Position numbers and translations under genes: made by a program | Notes under the pieces: model-generated | Databases searched by the model: none | What the model saw: the letters and a program-made list of their open reading frames with translations, nothing else | What the model was told of the DNA's origin: nothing | Part shown: piece by piece, positions 1 through 6,657 of the stretch | Position numbering within the stretch: the stretch's first letter is position 1 | How the letters are laid out: each line of letters starts with the position of its first letter | NCBI GenBank assembly: GCA_009783525.1 | Contig: WRDG01000034.1 | Location: forward strand, 1-14,739 | Length of the DNA: 14,739 nucleotides | DNA from: Defluviitaleaceae bacterium | GTDB lineage: Bacteria; Bacillota; Clostridia; Lachnospirales; WQUN01 | Reading direction: 5' to 3'

Positions 1-80
1 GCCGCAATGCGCGCAACCGTGCTTTTGCCCGAACCGGACGGCCCGTCTATCGAAATTGAAAAAAAATCCTTTTTTTTCAT
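1..80 (-). CDS. cmk: Cytidylate kinase, N-terminal fragment (partial at window edge)
   Basis: Only the first 26 or so codons are in the window; the gene continues past position 1. The reading begins MKKKDFFSISIDGPSGSGKS and carries on TVARIA. IDGPSGSGKST is the P-loop that opens bacterial CMP kinases, which phosphorylate CMP/dCMP in the cytoplasm for nucleotide synthesis. The start ATG (78-80) overlaps the TGA of the upstream flavoprotein gene (77-79) as ATGA, and a GGAAAGG-type Shine-Dalgarno lies about 7 nt upstream inside that gene, so translation is probably coupled. The flavoprotein-cmk order is common in clostridial genomes, which supports the call. Other P-loop kinases share the motif, but the exact IDGPSGSGKST wording and the neighbour favour cmk. 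Confidence 0.85.
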   Translation of the reverse strand, partial: MKKKDFFSISIDGPSGSGKSTVARIA

Positions 81-1339
81 GTCTGCGCCTTTCCGGCCAA
101 ATAACCGGTGCTGAAAGCGATTTGCATATTATATCCGCCGGTCATTGCGTCGGTGTCGATCACTTCACCGGCGAAATACAAACCTTTTTTTATTTTCGAT
201 GCCATCGTACGCGGATCAATTTCGTTGACGCATACGCCGCCCGCGGTAATCACGGCTTCGTCGAAACCCGCCGTGCCCGAAACGGCAACCGTGAGATTTT
301 TGACCGTGTGCAGCAAGCCGGCCCGTTCAATGCGCGTAACATCGCACGCCCGTTTTTCCTGCGGAATGCCTGAGAGTTTGGCGACAACAGGCGAGAGGCT
401 CTTGGGTAAAAGATCGTCCAGCATGTTGACAATTTTTTTGTTCATATTTTTATTCAGATCCCGTTGCAGACGTTCATCTAATTTTTCGGAAGATAGCGCG
501 GGCTTTAGGTCGATCGTTATTTTCGGTTGTTTTTCAATATTTTTTGAAAGGTAAACACTCGCGGCGAGCCCGAGCGGGCCCGATATTCCTTCATGTGTAA
601 AAAGCATGTCGCCGCGTCCGTAATAAACCGTCGAAAAATTTTTACCGTCCAAAATTTCCGCTTTAAGCGAAACATTTTTTAGCGTAAGGCCAGCGAGAGG
701 TTCGATCCATTCTTCGTTTGAAACAAGCGGCACAAGGGATGGGAAAAGCGGCGCAACCGAATGGCCGGCTTTTTTTGCGAAGCGGTAGCCGTCTCCGCTT
801 GAACCGGTGGACGGGTACGACAACCCGCCCGTAGCAATTATGACCGAGTCTGCTTCGTATAAAAAACCGTTGGCGCGAACCCCGCAAATTTTACCGTTTT
901 TTTCTTCCAGTTTTTGCGCCGCGCAGTTAAAAATTATTTTGACGCTGCGGCTGCGCAAATAACTCTCGAGAGTTTTTGTGACGTCGGATGCGTGTCCGGA
1001 CGCCGGGAAAACGCGCCTGCCGCGTTCCGTAACAAGCGCAAGGCCGTTTTTTTCGAAAAAATTAATAAGCGCGTCGCTTCCGAAAACATTAACGGCGCTG
1101 TATAAAAATTTGGGATTGGTATTTACATTGCTTAGAATCACATCGGGTTCTGAAGCGTTCGTTAGGTTGCATCGCCCTTTGCCGGTGATGTAAATTTTTT
1201 TACCGAGCTTTTCGTTTTTTTCAAGCAATGTGACTTCGCAGCCTCCGCTTGCCGCCGTGCCCGCCGCCATCATTCCCGCGGGCCCGCCTCCAACTACCAA
1301 AACTTTTTTTTTCAGCGGTTCGAACCTCCGTAAAAACAT
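77..1339 (-). CDS. HI0933/BaiN-like FAD-dependent oxidoreductase
   Basis: This is a 420-residue cytoplasmic flavoprotein of the HI0933/YhiN family, also annotated as aminoacetone oxidase family or BaiN-like. An N-terminal Rossmann dinucleotide site (VVGGGPAGMMAAG, about residues 15-27) is followed by a GKGRCNLTN motif near residue 54. The C-terminal signature is GLYFAGEVIDTDAMTGGYN followed by MQIAFSTGYLAG, the FAD-closing motif of the family. Length is normal. The physiological substrate of most members is unknown. Start choice is uncertain: the ATG at 1337-1339 has no Shine-Dalgarno, whereas GGAGG (plus-strand cctcc at 1325-1329) lies inside the frame 9 nt before a CTG at 1313-1315. Starting at CTG gives a protein opening directly with KKKVLVVGGG, as relatives usually do. 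The stop overlaps the cmk start. Confidence 0.9.
   Translation of the reverse strand: MFLRRFEPLKKKVLVVGGGPAGMMAAGTAASGGCEVTLLEKNEKLGKKIYITGKGRCNLTNASEPDVILSNVNTNPKFLYSAVNVFGSDALINFFEKNGLALVTERGRRVFPASGHASDVTKTLESYLRSRSVKIIFNCAAQKLEEKNGKICGVRANGFLYEADSVIIATGGLSYPSTGSSGDGYRFAKKAGHSVAPLFPSLVPLVSNEEWIEPLAGLTLKNVSLKAEILDGKNFSTVYYGRGDMLFTHEGISGPLGLAASVYLSKNIEKQPKITIDLKPALSSEKLDERLQRDLNKNMNKKIVNMLDDLLPKSLSPVVAKLSGIPQEKRACDVTRIERAGLLHTVKNLTVAVSGTAGFDEAVITAGGVCVNEIDPRTMASKIKKGLYFAGEVIDTDAMTGGYNMQIAFSTGYLAGKAQT
1325..1329 (-). promoter_or_regulatory. Shine-Dalgarno GGAGG favouring a CTG start for the flavoprotein
   Basis: The minus strand reads GGAGG here, 9 nt before CTG (1313-1315) and inside the longest open frame that begins at ATG 1339. 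Its placement suggests translation begins at CTG, shortening the protein by eight residues. No comparable site precedes the ATG. Confidence 0.45.
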
Positions 1340-1397
1340 GATGCATACGTTATCATCACTGTACAGATTTTACAAATAAAATAATTAAAACTAATTA

Positions 1398-1437
1398 TTG
1401 CCACTGCTTGCAATATTTTGTTTTTATTGCGTGGCAA
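1398..1437. promoter_or_regulatory. Inverted repeat overlapping the ssrA -35 region
   Basis: TTGCCAC (1398-1404) and GTGGCAA (1431-1437) are perfect inverted repeats. A second nested pair, GCAAT (1410-1414) and ATTGC (1426-1430), is contiguous with the outer arm on the right and offset by five bases on the left. The right arms overlap the proposed -35 hexamer at 1427-1432. The T-rich loop (1415-1425) is not followed by a U-tract, so an intrinsic terminator is unlikely. It could be an operator between the leftward flavoprotein/cmk unit and the rightward ssrA promoter. No matching regulator is encoded nearby. Confidence 0.4.
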
Positions 1438-1454
1438 ATGATATATGTTATAAT
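1427..1454 (+). promoter_or_regulatory. Sigma-A-type promoter of ssrA with extended -10
   Basis: The -10 is a perfect TATAAT at 1449-1454, preceded by TG at 1446-1447 (TGnTATAAT, extended -10). A weak -35, TTGCGT, lies at 1427-1432 with a 16-nt spacer. Transcription would begin near 1461, leaving a precursor leader of roughly 60 nt before the mature tmRNA 5' end, removable by RNase P. The leader contains a small hairpin (AACGC-atg-GCGTT). Confidence 0.75.
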
Positions 1455-1519
1455 GCTTTTGTTTGTAAAAAAAGGACGGATGCCAACGCATGGCGTTCCG
1501 CCCCGCTCTGCGGCCTTAT

Positions 1520-1870
1520 GGGGGTGTAATGGTTTCGACGGGGGTTTTGACAGCACGGACAGCCATCCGCAGCCGGCAGCTGCGTTAAAATGCCGAACCT
1601 TAATTAAGAAACGACAATAACCAATTAGCTTTCGCCGCTTAAAATAAGCGGCCGTCGGCCGGAGTTCGCTCACAGACTCCGTAAACCGGCGTCGACTATG
1701 TGAGGCACTTTCCCGCTTAAGCTTTGCGGCGGGAAAAGAACCCATGAAGCTACTGAAACGGCCCGCCTGCCTGTTTGCGTGCCGCAGAGGGAATGTTTAA
1801 TAACAGGCTATGATGGTAGACGGCTGTGTCGATAGGCTTTCGGACGGGGGTTCGACTCCCCCCACCTCCA
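1520..1870 (+). ncRNA. ssrA: Transfer-messenger RNA (tmRNA)
   Basis: The 351-nt RNA rescues ribosomes stalled on mRNAs lacking stop codons and tags the products for proteolysis. The 5' end has the family signature GGGGGTGTAATGGTTTCGAC. The 3' end forms a tRNA-like T-arm (GGGGG, loop TTCGACT, CCCCC) and the acceptor strand CACCTCC, which pairs with the 5' GGGGGTG including one G-U pair; A1870 is the discriminator. CCA is not encoded: TAAAC follows. Helix 2 is supported by ACAGCC (1559-1564) with GGCTGT (1822-1827). The tag frame reads AAC GAC AAT AAC CAA TTA GCT TTC GCC GCT TAA (1610-1642), peptide NDNNQLAFAA. The codon aligning with the usual Ala resume codon is AGA (1607-1609). The tag's 3' end sits in a hairpin (GCCGCTT 1634-1640 with AAGCGGC 1646-1652), as in known helix 5. 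Confidence 0.97.
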
Positions 1871-1933
1871 TAAACAATTCCTCGTAAAGAAGATCCGTAT
1901 CATTTTTTTACGCAGGCAACCGCAAAAATGTAT

Positions 1934-1955
1934 CGGAACAAATCCGGTTTTTTTT
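1934..1955 (+). terminator. Possible weak intrinsic terminator after ssrA
   Basis: CGGA (1934-1937), a 5-nt loop, TCCG (1943-1946) and a G are followed by eight T residues (1948-1955). The stem is only four to five pairs, so strength is doubtful. It is the only hairpin plus T-run between tmRNA and motA. Confidence 0.4.
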
Positions 1956-1970
1956 CGTAAAAAAAGAAGA

Positions 1971-1995
1971 GGCGTTAATTTTTACAATCAACGCC
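1971..1995 (+). other. Hairpin in the motA 5' leader
   Basis: GGCGTT (1971-1976) and AACGCC (1990-1995) form a perfect 6-bp stem around a 13-nt A/T-rich loop, 25 nt upstream of the motA Shine-Dalgarno. No U-run follows, so it is not a terminator. The loop contains TACAAT (1983-1988), which resembles a -10 box but has no recognisable -35. The hairpin could stabilise the mRNA 5' end or act as a dyad operator. Confidence 0.4.
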
Positions 1996-2032
1996 AAACC
2001 AAAAATTATCCCTGCATTCAAGGAGGATGTCT

Positions 2033-2818
2033 ATGGTCACTATAGTTGGCCTTATCGTCGGTTTCGGGTCGATAATCGCAGCCATGTTTTTAAAACACAT
2101 TCCGTTCGGCGTAATGAACAACCCCGCCGCTATCGTAGTTATACTTGTCGGTACGGTGGCAACAATCCTTAACTCGTTTACGGGAAAAGAATTGAAAAAC
2201 ATAGGCAAGCTGTTCGGAAAGCTATTTGCTTCACCAAAGCAAGGCGCGGAAAAACAAATCATCGACGAAATGACGAACTACGCCGCTATAGCGCGTAAGG
2301 AAGGGTTCCTCGCATTAGAACCGAAAATCGACGAAATATCCGATCCCTTCATGAAAAAGGGGTTGAAAATGATCGTGGACGGTTCTGACGGCGAGTACAT
2401 ACAGGACCTTATGTTCATGGAAATCGAAAAGATGAGCGAGCGGCATAATCTAAATGCCAGCATGTTTTCATCGGCGGGCACATATGCTCCGACACTCGGC
2501 GTTTTGGGCGCGGTTTTCGGTTTGATTGCCGCAATGACTCATATCGACGACACGGGAGCGATGGCGGAGGCGATCGCGGCTGCTTTCATAGCTACGATAC
2601 TCGGTATTTTTACGGGATATGTTTTATGGAACCCGTTTGCGACAAAACTCCGTACAATGAGCAAGCATGAAGAAGCTGAAAAAACATTGGTCGTCGAAGG
2701 AATATTATCAATACAGCGCGGCGACCCGCCGATAAAAATCAAAGAAAAACTGCTGTCAATGCTGCCGCCCAAACTCCAAGAAGAGCTGTTGAAGGAGGAC
2801 AAAGGAAGTGTCGCGTAA
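2033..2818 (+). CDS. motA: Flagellar stator protein MotA
   Basis: MotA forms the ring of the ion-driven flagellar stator with MotB in the inner membrane. The protein is 261 aa from ATG 2033. An in-frame ATG at 2027 directly abuts AGGAGG (2021-2026), whereas ATG 2033 has 6-nt spacing, so 2033 is preferred. Four membrane segments are visible: two near the N terminus (about residues 3-22 and 28-47) and two late (about 148-170 and 180-202). The late segments carry the classic motifs YAPTLGVLGAVFGL and GIFTGYVLWNPFA, whose prolines correspond to torque-linked prolines of known MotA proteins. A cytoplasmic loop with MEKMSERH-like wording and the C-terminal EEAEKTLVVEGILSIQRG are also typical of Bacillota MotA. 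The stop overlaps motB by 11 nt. No clear sigma-D promoter is visible upstream. Confidence 0.96.
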   Translation: MVTIVGLIVGFGSIIAAMFLKHIPFGVMNNPAAIVVILVGTVATILNSFTGKELKNIGKLFGKLFASPKQGAEKQIIDEMTNYAAIARKEGFLALEPKIDEISDPFMKKGLKMIVDGSDGEYIQDLMFMEIEKMSERHNLNASMFSSAGTYAPTLGVLGAVFGLIAAMTHIDDTGAMAEAIAAAFIATILGIFTGYVLWNPFATKLRTMSKHEEAEKTLVVEGILSIQRGDPPIKIKEKLLSMLPPKLQEELLKEDKGSVA

Positions 2819-3647
2819 AAAAGGCGGACATTCTGAAGAGCATATTAACGAATCGTGGCTGCTGCCATATTCTGACCTCATGACGCTGCTGCTCGCCGTT
2901 TTCATTGTTTTGTTTGCAGTAAGCACAATCAACCAAACCAAAGCGGCAAACATTGCGGAGTCGTTCGGGTCTGCGTTCGGAATGTTCCGAAGCGGATCCG
3001 GCGTGTTAAGCGGAGGAGAAGGCGTTTTGGAAGTTATTACGCCTATGTATGACAGTTTCAGCGACCAGGTACTCCGCGCAAGGTTGGATGCGGCCATGCA
3101 GCCGCAAGCAGACGGCGAAATAATTATTGTCGACCAAGAGCTTATTGATTTACAGGAAACTATGGCGGAATTGCAAGAATTTTTTGAAGAAGCGGGAATG
3201 GACAGCCGCGTGACAATGTATATAGACGAGCGGGGTCTTGTCATTAGCTTGGCGGATTCGGTGCTTTTTGATCCGGGCAGAGCAGACATACGCCATAACA
3301 TTCAAGAGATGCTTATTGAAATCGCTTCTGTTATTGACAAATTGCCAAACATAATAAGGGTTGAAGGGCACACGGACAACGTGCCGATACACAACGATAT
3401 TTTTCCCTCTAACTGGGAATTGTCTTCCGCGCGCGCGGCGCGTGTCGTAAGGCTGTTTATTACTGCCGGCGTCGATCCCGAAAAGCTTACAATTTCAGGC
3501 TACGGCGAATTTCGTCCTGTAGCCGAAAATGAAACGTCGGTGGGGCGCGCTCTAAACAGGCGGGTCGACATAATTGTGCTGAGCTCGAAGTACGATTCGC
3601 TTGAGAGGCAGTCACAGACGCTCGCCGAAATCGAAGCCGAGCAATGA
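2808..3647 (+). CDS. motB: Flagellar stator protein MotB
   Basis: MotB is the peptidoglycan-anchored stator subunit whose membrane aspartate carries ions. The 279-aa protein starts at GTG 2808, 9 nt after AAGGAGG (2792-2798) inside motA. A short basic N terminus leads into one transmembrane helix (about residues 17-38), with the motif SWLLPYSDLMTLLLAVF; D23 is the expected ion-binding aspartate. A linker with a Gln/Glu-rich helical stretch precedes an OmpA-like peptidoglycan-binding domain (about residues 150-262): VEGHTDNVPIHND with D190, then SARAARVVRLF and the closing LNRRVDIIVLSS (R251/R252). The length fits the family. It overlaps motA by 11 nt and the next gene by 4 nt (ATGA), so stoichiometry is probably set by coupling. 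The operon continues into genes unrelated to motility. Confidence 0.96.
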   Translation: MSRKKGGHSEEHINESWLLPYSDLMTLLLAVFIVLFAVSTINQTKAANIAESFGSAFGMFRSGSGVLSGGEGVLEVITPMYDSFSDQVLRARLDAAMQPQADGEIIIVDQELIDLQETMAELQEFFEEAGMDSRVTMYIDERGLVISLADSVLFDPGRADIRHNIQEMLIEIASVIDKLPNIIRVEGHTDNVPIHNDIFPSNWELSSARAARVVRLFITAGVDPEKLTISGYGEFRPVAENETSVGRALNRRVDIIVLSSKYDSLERQSQTLAEIEAEQ

Positions 3648-4519
3648 TCAAAAATTTTTTATTCAGGATATTCTGCGGATTTTTTTTGGGATTAAGTATT
3701 TTTGCGCCGGGTTTTTCCGGCAGCGTGGTCGCGATAATCATGGGTATATATAAAGACCTACTCGATATTGCGTCCAACCCGTTAAAAAATTTAAAAAAGA
3801 ATATCCTTTTTTTATTACCTTTAATAATCGGAGCCGGCGTAAGCGCGGTTCCTTTTGTTTTTGGATTTAAATACCTTTTCGATACATACGAAAAAGCGAC
3901 TTACTTAATGTTTGTCGGATTGATTGCTGGAAACCTTCCTGTGATATTCGGTTCGGTGAAAAAGTCGGGCTATAAACAAAAATATTTATTCGGCGGCATT
4001 GGCGCATTCGTATTTGCGCTGTTCGTAAGCGTCGCGGCGATTAGCGGAATGCAGGCGGCGGCCCAAACGGACGGTTTCGGCATCGGCCTGCCGATGCTTT
4101 CGCTCGGCGGACTTGCGGCCGGAATTGCCGCGCCTGTGCCGGGCATGAGCTTGTCTACGGTTCTTATATTGATGGGTGTGTATTACCCGTTAATTTTCGC
4201 TGCAGAAAGCATTATGAGGATGAGCTTCGATTATTTGCCGCACTTTTTTTTATTTTTATTGTGCGTCGCAGCCGGGATTGTTTTGGCTTCGCGCGGAATC
4301 AAAACGATTTTTGAAAAATATCCGGGCTTTGCCAATACGACCGTGCTTGGATTTATGGCGGGGTCGCTCGCCGGGATACTTATACAGGCGCATAATTTAA
4401 ACGACCCTAATTTTACATGGTTTTCCGGCATCGCAATGCTTGTCGCCGGTCTTGCAGTTTCGGCTGTTTTTGTTTTTGTCGGAGCAAAATTAAACGCGGG
4501 GAATGACAGGGATGACTGA
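3644..4519 (+). CDS. DUF368 family membrane protein (PopT-type undecaprenyl-phosphate translocase)
   Basis: This is a 291-aa polytopic membrane protein of the DUF368 family. Members named PopT have been shown to return undecaprenyl phosphate across the membrane for reuse in peptidoglycan and other surface polymers. Around eight or more hydrophobic segments fill the length. Two halves carry related motifs, APGFSGSVVAIIMGIY (about residues 21-36) and APVPGMSLSTVLILMGVYY (about 163-181), the PGxS-type repeat expected of an inverted-repeat transporter. The start ATG overlaps the motB stop (ATGA) and there is no strong Shine-Dalgarno, so translation probably depends on motB. The end overlaps the next gene by 17 nt, or 8 nt if ATG 4512 is used there. 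Family assignment is confident; the substrate is by family analogy. Confidence 0.85.
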   Translation: MIKNFLFRIFCGFFLGLSIFAPGFSGSVVAIIMGIYKDLLDIASNPLKNLKKNILFLLPLIIGAGVSAVPFVFGFKYLFDTYEKATYLMFVGLIAGNLPVIFGSVKKSGYKQKYLFGGIGAFVFALFVSVAAISGMQAAAQTDGFGIGLPMLSLGGLAAGIAAPVPGMSLSTVLILMGVYYPLIFAAESIMRMSFDYLPHFFLFLLCVAAGIVLASRGIKTIFEKYPGFANTTVLGFMAGSLAGILIQAHNLNDPNFTWFSGIAMLVAGLAVSAVFVFVGAKLNAGNDRDD

Positions 4520-6599
4520 TGATTTTTTTTCAGCGAAAATGTTTCCGCTTTATCCTTGGGCGAGAGACTGGAGCAGGTACTATGTCTACCAATGGCATTT
4601 GACCGATCACGGCGAGTTTAACTCTGAGGCCGGAGGCGGAATAAATAAAATGGGCTATTGTTTCGGCCCTCCTGACGTAAAAAAAACCTTGGCCCAAATA
4701 AAAGCGATTGACAATGTGACGCGCGGCATGCCGAAGGTGATTATTTTATGCGGCTGGCAACGGTATGTGTACGGGCAAAAACATCCGCTCGAATATAAAA
4801 TTGCGACTTGGGACTGCATGTTCCCGTCGTTTGTTTCGACCAGCGAAGAATTTTGCATGCAGGGCTTGGCCGATCCGCTTGGCTGCGATTCCGCAACCGA
4901 TCCGAACGCGGCGATACGCTGGCTTATGGAAGAAGCGAAGCGGCACAACACGCTGGTCACATTCCATGTAAATTTTCAATCGTGCGGAAAAGACAGCCCG
5001 CTGTACCAAACATACATGGACAGCGGCGTTTTGATAAAACGTGACGGAAAAGTGTGGTCGTGGTATTCGCATGTTGACGGCGGCCTCGTAAATCTACGGG
5101 AAGAATTCGACAGGGGGCTGTTTCAAAAACGCATCGGACAGCTTTTCGATACATTCCCCGCAATAAAAGAAACGAAGCTGCTGCACGTTGATTACAACAC
5201 CGCCGAAACAGGCGACGGTTATTCTGCGGAAGACAATGTTGCCGCAATGCGCCGCGACATAATCTACATCCGCGAGCAATACGGAGTGGACGTGAGCTGC
5301 GAGCTGGGCGCGACGGCGCGTCCGTGCTTCGACTACGGCTTTCAGTGTCTCTCTCTTTCTTTACGCGACGACATGGGCGAGCAGCCTCACAATCCCATGG
5401 AAGTGCCGGCGTATATTTATCACGCGGTGCAAACGGAAGAATCCGGAAAGGCTGCGGGCTCGCTCCGTTATTCAAATCGGACGCTGCTGTTCGGATCGTC
5501 CATGCAGGGTGAGTTCGGCACGAATTTTACGGGATCAACGGGGCTTTGCAATTGGGAATGGTACCGCCGAACGGATTTTCCCGAGCAGGGATATGAAGAT
5601 CATATTCAAATAGATTTTAATAACTCGTCGTTTAAATCTAACAATTTGTTCCGAGATTTTGCGTATTCGACGCTGTCGCGGCACTACCTGAACCGATTGG
5701 CGCGTATTGAATCCGATTGCAGTTCGTACGCTTTTTTTTCGGACGGCGTGGTCAGCCGCATAGACGACGGCAAAATTATTATAGAAAAGAACGGTTCCCC
5801 GCTGCGAGTCGGCGGGGATATTTTTATCCCCGCAATGTGGAAACGGAGCCGTGAAATTATTGCGTTCAGTGACGAAGGATACGAACGGAAAAAATGGACG
5901 CTGCCGGAAAATTGGAATGACGTCGAGGCGGCAGATATATATGACAATTTTTTGGAAGGTTTGAGCATAAAAAAAAGAAACGTTCCGATTGAAAACGGCG
6001 AGCTCGAACTGTCGCTTAGCGCATTCGAAGGCGTTGTCGTCGTGCCGTACGGGCAGGATCCGAATATTAATGAAAAACCCGCCGCATTGTCCGGCTCAGC
6101 TTTTTTTACGGGACTAACCATGAACACGGGAAATAAAACTGCCGATAAAGACGCGCTCGGTTTTTATGTTCCGCTTAAAGAAAAAAAATTTCCTAGCGAT
6201 ATTTTTTTCGACGTCATCGGCGGAACCGAGGCGGAAAATATTTGCGGCGGCGAAAAAATTTATTACAGGGCGGCCGCGCCGCATCAAATTGTCGAGATAA
6301 AAACCGAAAGCGAAATTATTGTCGAGATTAATTGCTATTGGCCGTTCGGAAATAAGGCGGAGATGATCGCGGAGGCGGTCGACACATTTTCCGGAGAGGG
6401 ACTCGGGGCTTATGCGGTGCTGCGCGGCAAGGACGTGATTAACGGAGTATGCGCCGCGTTTAAAATAAAAGGGCATGCATACATCCGCGTCACACAGCTG
6501 CACGGCGAGCATTACGGCAGCAGCAATCCCAGAGTCAAGGCAGAGCATACGGCTTCGCCGACCGTGCTGACGGGAGTTTTTATTAACAAAAAATATTAA
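4503..6599 (+). CDS. Compact GH101-like endo-alpha-N-acetylgalactosaminidase candidate
   Basis: This 698-aa protein has no signal peptide or membrane segment, so it is probably cytoplasmic. The first half reads as a TIM-barrel glycosidase whose motif order resembles GH101: CGWQRYVYGQKHP-LEY (about residues 85-100), WLMEEAKRHNTLVTFHVN (about 140-157), LLHVDYNTAETGDGYS (about 226-241) and VSCELGATAR (about 264-273). By that alignment D230 would be the nucleophile and E267 the acid/base; the 37-residue spacing is close to the roughly 32 known for GH101 and GH129. The second half (about 420-698) looks beta-rich and lacks the large accessory modules of secreted GH101 enzymes. Start may be ATG 4503 or ATG 4512; GGGGA at 4498-4502 suits 4512 better. 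The gene overlaps DUF368, and GH36 follows 58 nt downstream. The family call is from remembered motifs; another glycosidase clan is possible. Confidence 0.6.
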   Translation: MTGMTDDFFSAKMFPLYPWARDWSRYYVYQWHLTDHGEFNSEAGGGINKMGYCFGPPDVKKTLAQIKAIDNVTRGMPKVIILCGWQRYVYGQKHPLEYKIATWDCMFPSFVSTSEEFCMQGLADPLGCDSATDPNAAIRWLMEEAKRHNTLVTFHVNFQSCGKDSPLYQTYMDSGVLIKRDGKVWSWYSHVDGGLVNLREEFDRGLFQKRIGQLFDTFPAIKETKLLHVDYNTAETGDGYSAEDNVAAMRRDIIYIREQYGVDVSCELGATARPCFDYGFQCLSLSLRDDMGEQPHNPMEVPAYIYHAVQTEESGKAAGSLRYSNRTLLFGSSMQGEFGTNFTGSTGLCNWEWYRRTDFPEQGYEDHIQIDFNNSSFKSNNLFRDFAYSTLSRHYLNRLARIESDCSSYAFFSDGVVSRIDDGKIIIEKNGSPLRVGGDIFIPAMWKRSREIIAFSDEGYERKKWTLPENWNDVEAADIYDNFLEGLSIKKRNVPIENGELELSLSAFEGVVVVPYGQDPNINEKPAALSGSAFFTGLTMNTGNKTADKDALGFYVPLKEKKFPSDIFFDVIGGTEAENICGGEKIYYRAAAPHQIVEIKTESEIIVEINCYWPFGNKAEMIAEAVDTFSGEGLGAYAVLRGKDVINGVCAAFKIKGHAYIRVTQLHGEHYGSSNPRVKAEHTASPTVLTGVFINKKY

Positions 6600-6657
6600 T
6601 GCGAAAGGCGCGGAAAATACTGCGTGTCAGTTGTAAACCCCGCGGACGGTAAAAATT

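Noticed and set aside
1395..1745. Open frames on both strands across the tmRNA
   Set aside because: The region is explained by ssrA with its paired ends and tag. The frames have no ribosome sites or domain-like sequence.
1871..2032. Flagellar sigma-D promoter upstream of motA
   Set aside because: I looked for TAAA and GCCGATAA-like boxes at about 15-nt spacing and found no acceptable pair.
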